From: Hydrogenophaga sp. | GTDB lineage: Bacteria; Pseudomonadota; Gammaproteobacteria; Burkholderiales; Burkholderiaceae_C | Assembly (NCBI RefSeq): GCF_030158645.1 | Contig: NZ_JAOASO010000168.1 | Location: forward strand, 1 to 64,000 | Direction of reading: 5' to 3' | DNA length: 64,000 nucleotides | Shown here: piece after piece, positions 1 through 7,391 of the stretch | Layout of the letters: each line of letters opens with the position of its first letter | Position numbering within the stretch: position 1 is the stretch's first letter | Made by a program: the position numbers and the translations under genes | The notes under the pieces: model-generated | Told to the model about the DNA's origin: nothing | Databases searched by the model: none | Seen by the model: the letters and a program-made list of their open reading frames with translations, nothing else

Positions 1-61
1 ACTCGGTGGTTTCTTCGGTGAGGCAGACGATGCGCTGCGGGCCGAGGTGGGTGGTGCTCAT
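1..61 (-). CDS. BtuF-like cobalamin-binding / periplasmic binding protein (5' end only)
   Basis: Only the first 20 codons are inside the window, read leftwards from an ATG at 61 and running off the edge. The visible N-terminus (MSTTHLGPQRIVCLTEET) resembles the start of BtuF-like cobalamin/iron-chelate substrate-binding proteins, where an 'RIVCL..E' strand opens the fold. It starts 7 bp after the stop of the TonB-dependent receptor, in the same direction and behind the same cobalamin riboswitch, so a role in corrinoid uptake is likely. No signal peptide is visible in the available residues. The identification rests mostly on context. Confidence 0.5.
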   Translation of the reverse strand, partial: MSTTHLGPQRIVCLTEETTE

Positions 62-68
62 GGCGGCG

Positions 69-2021
69 TCAGAACGACATGCGCAGTGCGGCGGTGAAGG
101 TGCGACCGGCCTCGGGATAGATGGACGAGGTCTGCCCAGCCACGCAACCGAAAGCCTGCGTGTAGAAATCGCGATCGAACAGGTTGTTCACCCCGAACGA
201 CAGCTCCATGTTCTTCACCTGCACCGCGTAGCGCGCATCCGCCGTGGTGTAAGCCGGCATGCGGCAGACATTGGCGAAATCGGGATGCTGCGAGCCCACA
301 AAATTCACGCCACCACTCAAGCGGTGCCCGGCCATCGGCACCCAGTCGGCACGCAATGCCAGTGTGCGTCGAGGCGCCAGTGGCACGTCCTTGCCGCTGT
401 AAGGGCCCTCGCGGAAAGTCGAGCGCCGCAACGCGACCCGAGCGCCCAGGGACAGCGTGGTGCTGAGCTTCCAGTCACCATCGATTTCCAGGCCCTGGCG
501 GCGGGTGGGATCGAAGTTGATGTTGGCCCCCGGAAACAGCGGCGAGTTGGGACCGACCGCGTTGCGGTCGTAGCCGATCTCGTCGGTGAGGTTGCTGCGG
601 TACAGGCGCGCCTCGAGCTTGTAAGCACCCTGCACCCAGCGCGCACCGGCCTCCAGATCGCGCGACGTCTGCGGTCGGATCAGCACGGCCGGATTCGTGA
701 AGCTGAATTCATCCACGTTGGCCAGTCGGAAGCTGTTGCCCACGCGTGCCCACACCGTGGTGGCAGAGGTCAAAGGCTGGCTCACACCCAGCTCCCAGGC
801 GGTTTCGCGCTCCGACAGCTGCACGGGAGCGAAGCCGTCGTCGACGTTCTTGGCCAGTTTTTCCGTGCGCACGCCAGCAGACAAGCGCGTTCCACTCGCC
901 AGAGTGAGGTCGTCCTTGAGGTACCAGCCGCGGGCCGTCTGCCCTGCCACGGATCCGAACGCGCCCTGGACAACGCGATCCCATTCACCACGGTCGTGCC
1001 CGATGACCAGGGCGTTGCGGGCTGCACCCCACTGGCTCGTGTGGCGCGCCTTCAGCGCCAGCTGTTGCGCCTCGACGTCATAGGCGTACACCGAGCCGGG
1101 ACGAACGCTGGCCAGGGCCTTGTCGCGCGAGCCGGCGTCCATGCCGAGCTGCCAGCTGCCCAGCATGGCTTCAGCAAACACGCCACTGCGCTCGTTGCGG
1201 ATGCTGGCGCAATTGTTGGGCTGCGTGGTCTGACGCGGGTTCGCCGCGTACTGTGTGGCGGTCAGCGACCCCGGCAATCCGGTGTCCAGTGCATCTCGGT
1301 CATGGCGCAAGCCCAGGCGCAAGGTGTCGTTCGACCACTGAGCCGTGAAACCCGCACCATCGGTCTCGGAGCGGAAGTTGTCGCGGTGGTTGTCGGTTTC
1401 GCGGCGCTGTCCGTGCAGGTCCAGCGAAAAACCGCCACTGGCGACCGTGGCGTTGGCGCGCAGTTCGCGCAAATCATTGCTGCCCACAGCGCCGTACAGC
1501 GTGGCGCTGTTGCGGCGCGCCGAGCCGTTGCCCGCTTGGGTGGTGATGACGATCACGCCCCCGGTGGCACCCTCGCCGTACAGCACCGAGCCGCTGCCGC
1601 GCAGCACTTCGATGCGCTCAACCGTGTCGATCGGAATGCCCGCCAGCCGAGTGCCACCGAGATCGGCTTCGTTCAGGCGAACGCCGTCGAGCACCACCAC
1701 CTGATTGCTGTCGGACGTGGTCCCAAAGCCCCGGAGATCCAGCGCATAGTCGCCACCCCCATAAGAGTCCTGGCGGCCAGGCACGCCCAGCAACTTCATC
1801 ACCGCCTCATTGACGGTGCTCGCGCCGGAAGCGCGAATCTGCTCGGCGGAGATGACGCTCACGCCCAACGGCAGCGAGGCGAGCGGCTCCGCAAAGCGAG
1901 TGGCGGTCACCACCGTCTCGGGCAGGTTGCTCGACGCAACGGTTTGGGCGTGCAAAGGGAAAGCGACCAGAACGGCCAGCGGCAGCGCGGCCACAGGCGC
2001 GCGCAGATTTCGGATTTTCAT
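69..2021 (-). CDS. btuB: TonB-dependent receptor, BtuB-like (vitamin B12/corrinoid)
   Basis: This 650-residue outer-membrane TonB-dependent receptor probably imports cobalamin across the outer membrane. It begins with a signal peptide ending in a HAQ-type cleavage site, followed by a TonB box-like segment (ETVVTATRF). The plug domain covers about residues 35-160 and contains the usual VLDGVRLNE and 'VERIEVLRG' stretches. A C-terminal beta-barrel ends in an aromatic residue (RMSF), as outer-membrane barrels do. The length is normal for BtuB. A cobalamin riboswitch sits in the 5' leader, which supports a corrinoid substrate over an iron-siderophore one. The next gene looks like a periplasmic binding protein. 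The specific ligand is inferred from this context. Confidence 0.85.
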   Translation of the reverse strand: MKIRNLRAPVAALPLAVLVAFPLHAQTVASSNLPETVVTATRFAEPLASLPLGVSVISAEQIRASGASTVNEAVMKLLGVPGRQDSYGGGDYALDLRGFGTTSDSNQVVVLDGVRLNEADLGGTRLAGIPIDTVERIEVLRGSGSVLYGEGATGGVIVITTQAGNGSARRNSATLYGAVGSNDLRELRANATVASGGFSLDLHGQRRETDNHRDNFRSETDGAGFTAQWSNDTLRLGLRHDRDALDTGLPGSLTATQYAANPRQTTQPNNCASIRNERSGVFAEAMLGSWQLGMDAGSRDKALASVRPGSVYAYDVEAQQLALKARHTSQWGAARNALVIGHDRGEWDRVVQGAFGSVAGQTARGWYLKDDLTLASGTRLSAGVRTEKLAKNVDDGFAPVQLSERETAWELGVSQPLTSATTVWARVGNSFRLANVDEFSFTNPAVLIRPQTSRDLEAGARWVQGAYKLEARLYRSNLTDEIGYDRNAVGPNSPLFPGANINFDPTRRQGLEIDGDWKLSTTLSLGARVALRRSTFREGPYSGKDVPLAPRRTLALRADWVPMAGHRLSGGVNFVGSQHPDFANVCRMPAYTTADARYAVQVKNMELSFGVNNLFDRDFYTQAFGCVAGQTSSIYPEAGRTFTAALRMSF

Positions 2022-2082
2022 GATGAAGAAACAAGAGACAAAGCCCTCACCGCCTTCCCCGACGGTGCATGAGCGTCACGGC

Positions 2083-2106
2083 GGTGCGCCTGTTGCCAGA
2101 CGCACC
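2083..2106 (-). promoter_or_regulatory. Leader hairpin between riboswitch and btuB
   Basis: On the minus strand GGTGCGTCTG-GCAA-CAGGCGCACC forms a ten-pair stem, including one G-T wobble, with a GCAA tetraloop. It lies between the riboswitch aptamer and the btuB start. No T-run follows, so it is not an obvious terminator. It could be part of the expression platform acting on the ribosome-binding region. This is seen in sequence; the role is inferred. Confidence 0.4.
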
Positions 2107-2109
2107 ACC

Positions 2110-2300
2110 ACCTTGTTGGCCGGTATCCGGGCTGACAGAACAACCTTCATCGCCTTCCCAGACAACAAGGTGTGTCGTCCAGTGGCTGCAAGATGAAAGC
2201 GGAGTGGCCCGATCTGCGTCGGGTCTCTCGTCTGCTTACCGTTGCGGGGGCAGCGCAGGTTAGGTGGGTCTTTGTCGGCCCGCCCTCCTGCTTCCCGTTG
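2110..2300 (-). ncRNA. Cobalamin riboswitch (adenosylcobalamin aptamer)
   Basis: Read on the minus strand, the leader of btuB contains the conserved blocks of the cobalamin aptamer in order: GCTGCCCCCGCAACGGTAA, then a B12-box core (AGCCACTGG), then CAGCCCGGATACCGGCC. These are the diagnostic J3/4, B12-box and P10/P11-side sequences of the class. The position, directly upstream of a BtuB-like receptor, is typical. Binding of cobalamin would be expected to repress the receptor and the following transport gene. The exact ends are approximate because the P1 stem was not resolved by eye. Confidence 0.93.
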
Positions 2301-2400
2301 AACTGCGGCATGTGAACCACACCGCGAGCACCAACAGGCGGCATTCTAAGCCGCAGCTCCCTGGGCCAACCCTACAATGTGAAAACTGCGAGTCCCCACC

Positions 2401-2649
2401 ATGGCCGATCCCAAGCACCTTGACCAGATCACCGAGCGTGTCGAACGCCTGCTGTTGCGCCACGAAGAACTGCAGCGCACCAACGCCCTGCTGGTCGAGC
2501 AGGTGCACGCACTGCAGGCCGAGCGCGACTCGCTCAAATCCCGTCTGATGGCCGCGCGCGCTCGCATCGATGCGCTGCTCGAACGCCTGGCGCCCAGCCA
2601 GGTCGAGGCGACCCGGTCGCCGTCGGATACCCACAAGGACCACTCGTGA
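2401..2649 (+). CDS. ZapB-like coiled-coil cell-division protein (DUF904 type)
   Basis: This small 82-residue protein is almost entirely heptad-rich helix (residues 5-65, with LLLRHEELQRTNALL and a Leu-rich continuation), followed by a short polar tail. Such small coiled-coil proteins immediately upstream of zapA are treated as ZapB/DUF904-like division-ring stabilisers. A TACAAT -10-like hexamer lies at 2373-2378. Its stop overlaps the GTG start of zapA (GTGA), which indicates translational coupling. The family assignment comes from length, coiled coil and the zapA partner rather than from a strong motif. Confidence 0.75.
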   Translation: MADPKHLDQITERVERLLLRHEELQRTNALLVEQVHALQAERDSLKSRLMAARARIDALLERLAPSQVEATRSPSDTHKDHS

Positions 2650-3044
2650 ACAAGCCCGGCAGCAAACAGATCGAGGTTCAGATCATGGGCCAGAGCTACC
2701 TGCTCTCGTGCCCGCCCGGGGGCGAATCGTCGTTGCTCGACGCGGTGGAGCGTGTGGACACCGCCATGTGTCGCATCCGGGATGCGGGCAAGGTGAAAGC
2801 GCGCGACCGGATCGCCGTGCTGGCCTCGCTCAACCTCGCTTTCGAGCTGTCGCAGAAAGAAGCCGAACGCCTGGAAGCCGAAAGTTTCCAGGCGTCGTCG
2901 TTCGGCCAGGCCGACAACAGCGCGTTTGCGGAAGCCGGGGGCGCATTCGACCACGAGACGCTCGACCCCCACACGCAAGCGCGCGTGGACGAACTCATGC
3001 GCCGGCTGGACCAGACGCTCGACAAAGACGGTCGCCTCCTTTGA
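2646..3044 (+). CDS. zapA: Cell division protein ZapA
   Basis: ZapA binds FtsZ and promotes Z-ring bundling in the cytoplasm. The 132-residue protein has the N-terminal beta segment typical of ZapA (IEVQIMGQSYLLSCPPG), then the 'LLDAVERVD' helix, the RDRIAVLASLNLAFEL helix and a C-terminal coiled coil. The start is GTG at 2646, overlapping the stop of the zapB-like gene by four bases. The tail is somewhat longer than in E. coli ZapA. The 6S RNA gene follows immediately, the arrangement known from many proteobacteria (zapA-ssrS). Confidence 0.9.
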   Translation: MNKPGSKQIEVQIMGQSYLLSCPPGGESSLLDAVERVDTAMCRIRDAGKVKARDRIAVLASLNLAFELSQKEAERLEAESFQASSFGQADNSAFAEAGGAFDHETLDPHTQARVDELMRRLDQTLDKDGRLL

Positions 3045-3135
3045 CGGATCGCCCCCGCATCGACACCGTCCGTCACTGCGGCGCCTTTTCTTGTCCCTCG
3101 GCCCGCGCAGGCCGCATGCAGCACCTACAATTTGC

Positions 3136-3310
3136 GTGTCTGCAGTGCGCGCCGGGCTTTATATTTCCTTGAACCAATGCTCATAGAGCCCGGGCTTGGT
3201 ACATTGCGTGGCTGGCGTGAGCGTCTCGCGTCAGACGATCCCGAAGCCACGCTGCCCTTGCCCACCTGAACCCCGGTTCAGGATGCCGGTCCGGCGGCAC
3301 TTGCAGACAC
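3136..3310 (+). ncRNA. ssrS: 6S RNA (SsrS)
   Basis: A GTGTCTGCAG arm at 3136-3145 pairs with TTGCAGACAC at 3301-3310 to close a ~175-nt structure of the length expected for 6S RNA. The 3' half carries the recognisable 6S block CCTGAACCCCGGTTCAGG followed by CCGGCGGCA, matching the conserved CCUUGAACC...GGUUCAAGG...GCGGCAUC arrangement of E. coli 6S RNA. A TACAAT -10 box at 3126-3131 gives a start near 3136. The location directly downstream of zapA is the classical locus. 6S RNA mimics an open promoter and sequesters sigma-70 RNA polymerase in stationary phase. The ORF track's long TSUP start at 3196 runs through this gene and is wrong. Confidence 0.88.
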
Positions 3311-3315
3311 CTTTC

Positions 3316-4131
3316 ATGCCTCTCGACCCCCTCCTGATTTTTGAATTGGCCGTGCTCGGCCTGGGTACCGGTTTCCTCGCCGGCTTGTTGGGCATCGGGG
3401 GCGGCATGCTCATGGTGCCCTTCATCACCTTCATCCTCTCGGCACGGGGTGTGGAGGCCGACCTCGCGGTCAAGATGGCCATCGCCACCTCCATGGCCAC
3501 CATCATCTTCACGTCCATCTCCAGCGTGCGTGCGCACCACAAGCGCGGCGCTGTGCGTTGGGACATCGTCAAGGGCCTTGCGCCCGGCATCGTGCTGGGT
3601 TCGATGATTGCCAGCCTGGGTGTGTTTGCCTTGCTCAAGGGCAGCTGGCTAGCCTTCTTCTTCGCCGGCTTCGTGAGTTTCTCGGCCACGCAGATGCTGA
3701 TCGACAAAAAGCCCAAGGCCACGCGCACGATTCCCGGCACGCCGGGCCTGATCGGTGCGGGCAGTGTCATCGGCTTTCTGTCCGGTCTCGTCGGCGCGGG
3801 CGGCGGCTTTGTCAGTGTGCCGTTCATGACGTGGTGCAACGTGGCCATCCACAGCGCCGTGGCCACCAGCGCTGCGCTCGGTTTTCCGATCGCACTGGCC
3901 AATGCGGTGGGCTACGTCATTGCCGGGCAGAACGTGCAGAACCTGCCTGCAGGTGCGGTGGGTTACATCTACCTGCCCGCGCTGCTGGTGATTGCCAGCG
4001 TGAGCGTTCTGATGGCGCCGCTGGGCGTGAGGGCAGCGCACGCGCTGCCGGTGAAGTCGCTCAAGCGCGTGTTCGCCGGTCTTCTCTACATGCTGGCGGC
4101 GTACATGCTCTACAAAGGCATCACTGCCTGA
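3316..4131 (+). CDS. TSUP-family permease (TauE/SafE sulfite exporter family)
   Basis: This 271-residue inner-membrane protein has about eight hydrophobic segments in two similar halves. Each half carries the Gly-rich motif of the family (GFLAGLLGIGGGMLMVP near the start and GFLSGLVGAGGGFVSVP in the second half). TSUP proteins export or take up sulfur-containing or organic anions; the substrate here cannot be told. The ORF track begins at 3196, but those 40 codons lie inside 6S RNA and are Pro/Arg-rich and non-membranous. ATG 3316 (MPLDPLLIFEL) starts directly at the first membrane helix and is preferred. It abuts the rraA-like gene tail to tail, with stops 1 bp apart. Confidence 0.88.
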   Translation: MPLDPLLIFELAVLGLGTGFLAGLLGIGGGMLMVPFITFILSARGVEADLAVKMAIATSMATIIFTSISSVRAHHKRGAVRWDIVKGLAPGIVLGSMIASLGVFALLKGSWLAFFFAGFVSFSATQMLIDKKPKATRTIPGTPGLIGAGSVIGFLSGLVGAGGGFVSVPFMTWCNVAIHSAVATSAALGFPIALANAVGYVIAGQNVQNLPAGAVGYIYLPALLVIASVSVLMAPLGVRAAHALPVKSLKRVFAGLLYMLAAYMLYKGITA

Positions 4132-4635
4132 CTAGTTCAGCGACCGGTCCGACACCACGATTCCGTCTTCGTCGGCATAGAGCCAGTCGCCAGGACGCAC
4201 CCAAACGCCCTGGATCTGCACCGCGACATCGCGCTGGCCTTCATTGCGTTTTTCGGTGGGCAACGGGATGAGCGCCAATGCACGGATGCCCGTCTGGCTC
4301 TCTGCCATCTCGGCGACGTCCCGCACACAGCCATCGACCACCACACCGGCCCAGCCGTTGGCCGCCGCCGATGCGGCGAGGTTGCCGCCCACCAGTGCGC
4401 GGCGCAACGAGCCACCGCCGTCGACCACCAGCACGCGGCCCTCACCGGCGCTGTCCACCGCGGCCTTCACCAGCGAGTTGTCCTCGAAGCATTTGACCGT
4501 GACCACAGGCCCGCAAAAACGCCGCACTGCGCCGAAGTCGCGGAACACGGGTGGCAACACGCGAAAGCCGCCGGTGGTGTCGTTCTTGTGGGCATCACAC
4601 AGGTCGCAAGTGGAAAACGGAATTGAGGTGGTCAT
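4132..4635 (-). CDS. rraA: RraA-family protein (RNase E regulator RraA / 4-hydroxy-4-methyl-2-oxoglutarate aldolase)
   Basis: The 167-residue protein aligns by eye over its whole length with E. coli RraA: an N-terminal 'CDLCD' segment, GPVVTVKCFEDNSLVK, VLVVDGGGSLRRALVGG and a C-terminal LYADEDGIVVS. RraA inhibits RNase E. Close relatives are class II aldolases that cleave HMG and decarboxylate oxaloacetate. This copy has GCVRD where E. coli RraA has VRQ. The Arg-Asp pair is the substrate and metal site of the aldolases, so it may be catalytically active. It faces the SWIB gene across a 270-bp divergent region. Confidence 0.85.
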   Translation of the reverse strand: MTTSIPFSTCDLCDAHKNDTTGGFRVLPPVFRDFGAVRRFCGPVVTVKCFEDNSLVKAAVDSAGEGRVLVVDGGGSLRRALVGGNLAASAAANGWAGVVVDGCVRDVAEMAESQTGIRALALIPLPTEKRNEGQRDVAVQIQGVWVRPGDWLYADEDGIVVSDRSLN

Positions 4636-4905
4636 GGCATTTCCTGTGGAAAAACGAGGCGTGTTGGGTGACGAAAACAGGGCCGAATTTGAGCAGATGC
4701 GCCTGCAGCCCGCGCCGCGCTTGGCTCTCGTCGCATCGAAGTGTTGTTTTCCTCGCCAAAAAGCCGCTTTTCCCCTCTGAAAACGGAGAAAAAACCCCTT
4801 GGCCCTCCTTGGATTGCGCAGGCATCTCCATTAGCATCCGAGACACCAGTGTGAAAGCGCGTTTTCCGCTGGGAAATAAGTCAACTTCTAGAAGGAAATT
4901 CAACC
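4636..4905. other. Divergent intergenic region rraA / SWIB gene
   Basis: This region is noticeably more A/T-rich than its neighbours. It holds the promoters of both flanking genes. A good Shine-Dalgarno (AGAAGGAAATTC, then ATG 4906) belongs to the SWIB gene. There is a half CRP-like TGTGA near 4852 but no second arm. No RNA gene or strong hairpin was recognised. Confidence 0.4.
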
Positions 4906-5394
4906 ATGGCAACTGCGAAAAAAGCTCCCGCTAAAAAAGCGGCTCCGGCCAAGAAGGCTGCTGCTCCGGCCAAGAAAGCCGCAGCACCTGCCAAGAAGGC
5001 TGCTGCTCCGGCCAAGAAGGCCGCAGCACCTGCCAAGAAGGCTGCTCCTGCGAAGAAGGCTGCGCCGGCCAAAAAGGCCGCACCAGCCAAAAAAGCTGCA
5101 CCCGCCAAGAAGGTCGCCGCCAAGAAAGCCGCTCCCGCCAAGAAGCGCACACCCAACGCCGCGTTCATGAAAGCGCTGACCCCCAGCGCCGCTCTGGCCG
5201 CCATCGTGGGTGCCAGCCCCCTGCCGCGCACCGAAGTCACCAAGAAGATCTGGGACTACATCAAGAAGAACAAGCTGCAGGACTCGGTCAACCGTCGCAT
5301 GATCAACGCCGACGCCAAGCTCAAGGAAATCTTCAAGAAGGCCCAGGCCTCCATGTTCGAGATGACCAAGCTGGTCAACGACCACCTCAAGTGA
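4906..5394 (+). CDS. SWIB/MDM2-domain protein with histone H1-like Ala/Lys/Pro tail
   Basis: The first ~80 of 162 residues are a low-complexity repeat of the type AAPAKKA, resembling the C-terminal tail of histone H1 and bacterial AlgP/HC1-like proteins. Residues about 83-162 form a SWIB domain (ALTPSAALAAIVGASPLPRTEV, then KKIWDYIKKNKLQD and a C-terminal amphipathic helix). SWIB domains are best known from eukaryotic chromatin remodelling and chlamydiae. In betaproteobacteria such fusions are thought to be nucleoid-associated DNA-binding proteins. A clear Shine-Dalgarno precedes the ATG and an intrinsic terminator follows, so it is probably monocistronic and well expressed. The DNA-binding role is inferred from the basic tail. 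Confidence 0.87.
   Translation: MATAKKAPAKKAAPAKKAAAPAKKAAAPAKKAAAPAKKAAAPAKKAAPAKKAAPAKKAAPAKKAAPAKKVAAKKAAPAKKRTPNAAFMKALTPSAALAAIVGASPLPRTEVTKKIWDYIKKNKLQDSVNRRMINADAKLKEIFKKAQASMFEMTKLVNDHLK
4915..5150 (+). repeat. In-gene Ala-Lys-Pro repeat tract
   Basis: Degenerate 12-18 bp coding repeats (forms of GCTCCGGCCAAGAAG) encode the basic tail of the SWIB protein. Synonymous differences between units show that the peptide is selected rather than the DNA. Tracts like this can change length by slippage or recombination between units. Confidence 0.8.
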
Positions 5395-5433
5395 TCGTGA
5401 TTCACACACCTCACGGGGTGTGAAGCTCCCAGC

Positions 5434-5462
5434 AAAGCCGACGCCAGTCGGCTTTGTTTTTT
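5434..5462 (+). terminator. Intrinsic terminator of the SWIB gene
   Basis: AAAGCCGAC-GCCA-GTCGGCTTT followed by GTTTTTT is a compact stem with a U-run, 40 bp after the SWIB stop. It separates this gene from the cyclase operon. A second inverted repeat (TTCACAC...GTGTGAA, 5401-5424) lies just before it. Confidence 0.85.
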
Positions 5463-5530
5463 GGCCCACAGCCTGGCATTCATCGTGGTCAGCTGTGAGA
5501 AACTGCGATGTACTGCATACCCCCACCGGC

Positions 5531-7351
5531 ATGATCAGCAGCTCCATTTCATCCATCACAGAACCGGTCGCCGACGGGGATGTTCCACCGCTTCCCCAGC
5601 AACGCCACAAGGTGGTGCTGGTGATCGATCTTGTGGAGTCGGTGCGGCTGATGGCCGCCAACGAGGCTGCCGTGGTGAACCAGTGGCGCGGCTTTGTTCA
5701 CCACGCCACCACCGTGGTGCTGCCGGCCTGCAAAGGCCGCATGGTCAAAAGCCTGGGGGACGGAATGCTGGTGGAGTTTGACCACCCCACCGACGCAGTG
5801 CGTGCCGCACTCGCGCTGCACAAGCACTTTGCCCCGCTCAACGAAACCCTTCCCGATGCACGCCAGATGCATCTGCGAGCGGGCATCAACGCCGCCCACC
5901 TCTACGCCGACGACAAAGATGTCTACGGCCACGGCGTGAACCTGGCCGCCCGGGTGTCCGAGCTGGCAGCGCCGGGCGAGACCGTCATCACGTCCAGCGT
6001 GTTCGACGGGATCGTTGTGGGCATGGACGCCGAGGTTGAAGACCGCGGCGACAGTTACCTCAAGCATTGGCCCGATCCGGTGAGGACTTGGGCTGTCTTT
6101 CCCGTGACCGGCAGATCGTCTTCGTTGCGCGCCCTCGTGCCGGAGGGCGCGGCGCTGGACTTTCGCCCGTCCATTGCCGTGGTGCCCTTCGAGACGCGCA
6201 GTCACGTGGCAGAGCAGTTCGTCATCGGCGAGTTGATCGCCGACGGCGTGATCGCGCAGCTCTCGCGCAGCCCCGACCTGCGCGTGATTTCCCGGCTGTC
6301 CACCACGGCATTTCGCAGCCGCCCTTCGTCTGCGGCCGAAATCGGCGCGCGTCTGGAAGCCACCTTTGTGCTGGGTGGCAGCTATGTCACCTACGGGGAG
6401 AAGGTCGTGATCATGGCCGAACTCACCGACAACCGACGCACAGAAGTGATCTGGGCAGATCGCTTGACGGGGGACGTGCGGGACCTGATGGAGGTTCAAA
6501 GCGTCTTGCTCGAAGCCCTGTGCGCCGCATGCGCCAAGGCCACCCTCAACGACGTCGTCCAGCGCACACTGGTCCTGCCTTTGCCCCAACTCGACAGCAA
6601 CGCGCTGATGCTCGGTGGCATCACCTTGATGCACCGCTCCACCCCGCGCGACCTGCACCGAAGCCGGCAGTTGCTCGAAGCCGTGGCCGAGCGACACAAG
6701 CGCGTGGCCTCACCCTGGGCCTGGCTGGCCAAATGGCACATCATGCAGGTGGTGCAAGGCATGTCGTCCGAGCCCGCGAAGGACTTTCAGCGCGCGATCG
6801 ACACCGCCGATCGCGCACTGGATCTGGAGCCCAACAGCTCGTTGGCCATGGCCATCAAAGGCCACGCCATGTGCCACCTCGGCGACAACGTGGCCGACTC
6901 CCGAAGCCTGCTGCAGGAAGCCACCCAAAACAACCCGAACGATCCGATTGCCTGGTTGTATTGCGGCTTCTGGTCGTGCATGTGGGGCGATCCTGGAGCG
7001 GCCGTGAGCGAATCCGAGACCGCGTTGCAGTTGTCGCCCATCGATCCACAGCGCTTCTATTTCGAGATGCTGCTGGCCAACAGCTATCTCGCGTCGGGTC
7101 ACCTGGCGCAATGCATCGCCATGAGCAGCGCGTCCCTGAAGCAAAACCGGTTTCATCCGCCCACTTTGCGCACGCTGATGACGGCGCAGTACGAATCCGG
7201 GCAAGAGGCCGAGGCGCGCAAGACCTTCGACTGGTTGCGCTCGATCCAGCCACGGCTCACCCTCGCGGAATACCTGAAGTACGGCAAACCCAATCCGCAG
7301 CGAAAGCGCATTGCCAGCGTGTTCACGGCGCTGGGCCTGCCCGAGAGCTGA
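5531..7351 (+). CDS. Class III adenylate/guanylate cyclase with TolB-like and TPR domains
   Basis: The 606-residue protein has three parts. Residues ~28-185 are a class III nucleotide cyclase domain. The two metal-binding aspartates are visible (D33 in LVIDLVES, D77 in SLGDGMLVEF), as are the transition-state residues N137 and R141 (GVNLAARVSEL), so the enzyme should be active. Residues ~215-340 resemble the TolB N-terminal/FlgO-like domain often found in such cyclases (SIAVVPFE...LVEATFVLGGSY type). The rest is TPR-like helical repeat. The ORF track starts at 5420 inside the preceding terminator; ATG 5531 is chosen. No membrane segment is seen, so it is cytosolic. It heads a three-gene operon with a haloperoxidase-like enzyme and a subtilase. 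cAMP versus cGMP cannot be decided by eye. Confidence 0.85.
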   Translation: MISSSISSITEPVADGDVPPLPQQRHKVVLVIDLVESVRLMAANEAAVVNQWRGFVHHATTVVLPACKGRMVKSLGDGMLVEFDHPTDAVRAALALHKHFAPLNETLPDARQMHLRAGINAAHLYADDKDVYGHGVNLAARVSELAAPGETVITSSVFDGIVVGMDAEVEDRGDSYLKHWPDPVRTWAVFPVTGRSSSLRALVPEGAALDFRPSIAVVPFETRSHVAEQFVIGELIADGVIAQLSRSPDLRVISRLSTTAFRSRPSSAAEIGARLEATFVLGGSYVTYGEKVVIMAELTDNRRTEVIWADRLTGDVRDLMEVQSVLLEALCAACAKATLNDVVQRTLVLPLPQLDSNALMLGGITLMHRSTPRDLHRSRQLLEAVAERHKRVASPWAWLAKWHIMQVVQGMSSEPAKDFQRAIDTADRALDLEPNSSLAMAIKGHAMCHLGDNVADSRSLLQEATQNNPNDPIAWLYCGFWSCMWGDPGAAVSESETALQLSPIDPQRFYFEMLLANSYLASGHLAQCIAMSSASLKQNRFHPPTLRTLMTAQYESGQEAEARKTFDWLRSIQPRLTLAEYLKYGKPNPQRKRIASVFTALGLPES

Positions 7352-7391
7352 TCAACACATTCATTCTTCAACCACCCAGCAGGGAGCGAGC

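Noticed and set aside
4915-5150. CRISPR or tandem satellite in the Ala/Lys/Pro tract
   Set aside because: Degenerate coding repeat with synonymous variation and no spacers.
5401-5424. TTCACAC...GTGTGAA as a CRP site
   Set aside because: The half-sites point the wrong way and spacing does not fit TGTGA-N6-TCACA; probably part of the SWIB 3' hairpins.
5485-5515. TGTGA-N6-GCGAT before the cyclase as a CRP site
   Set aside because: Only one good half-site; too weak to list.
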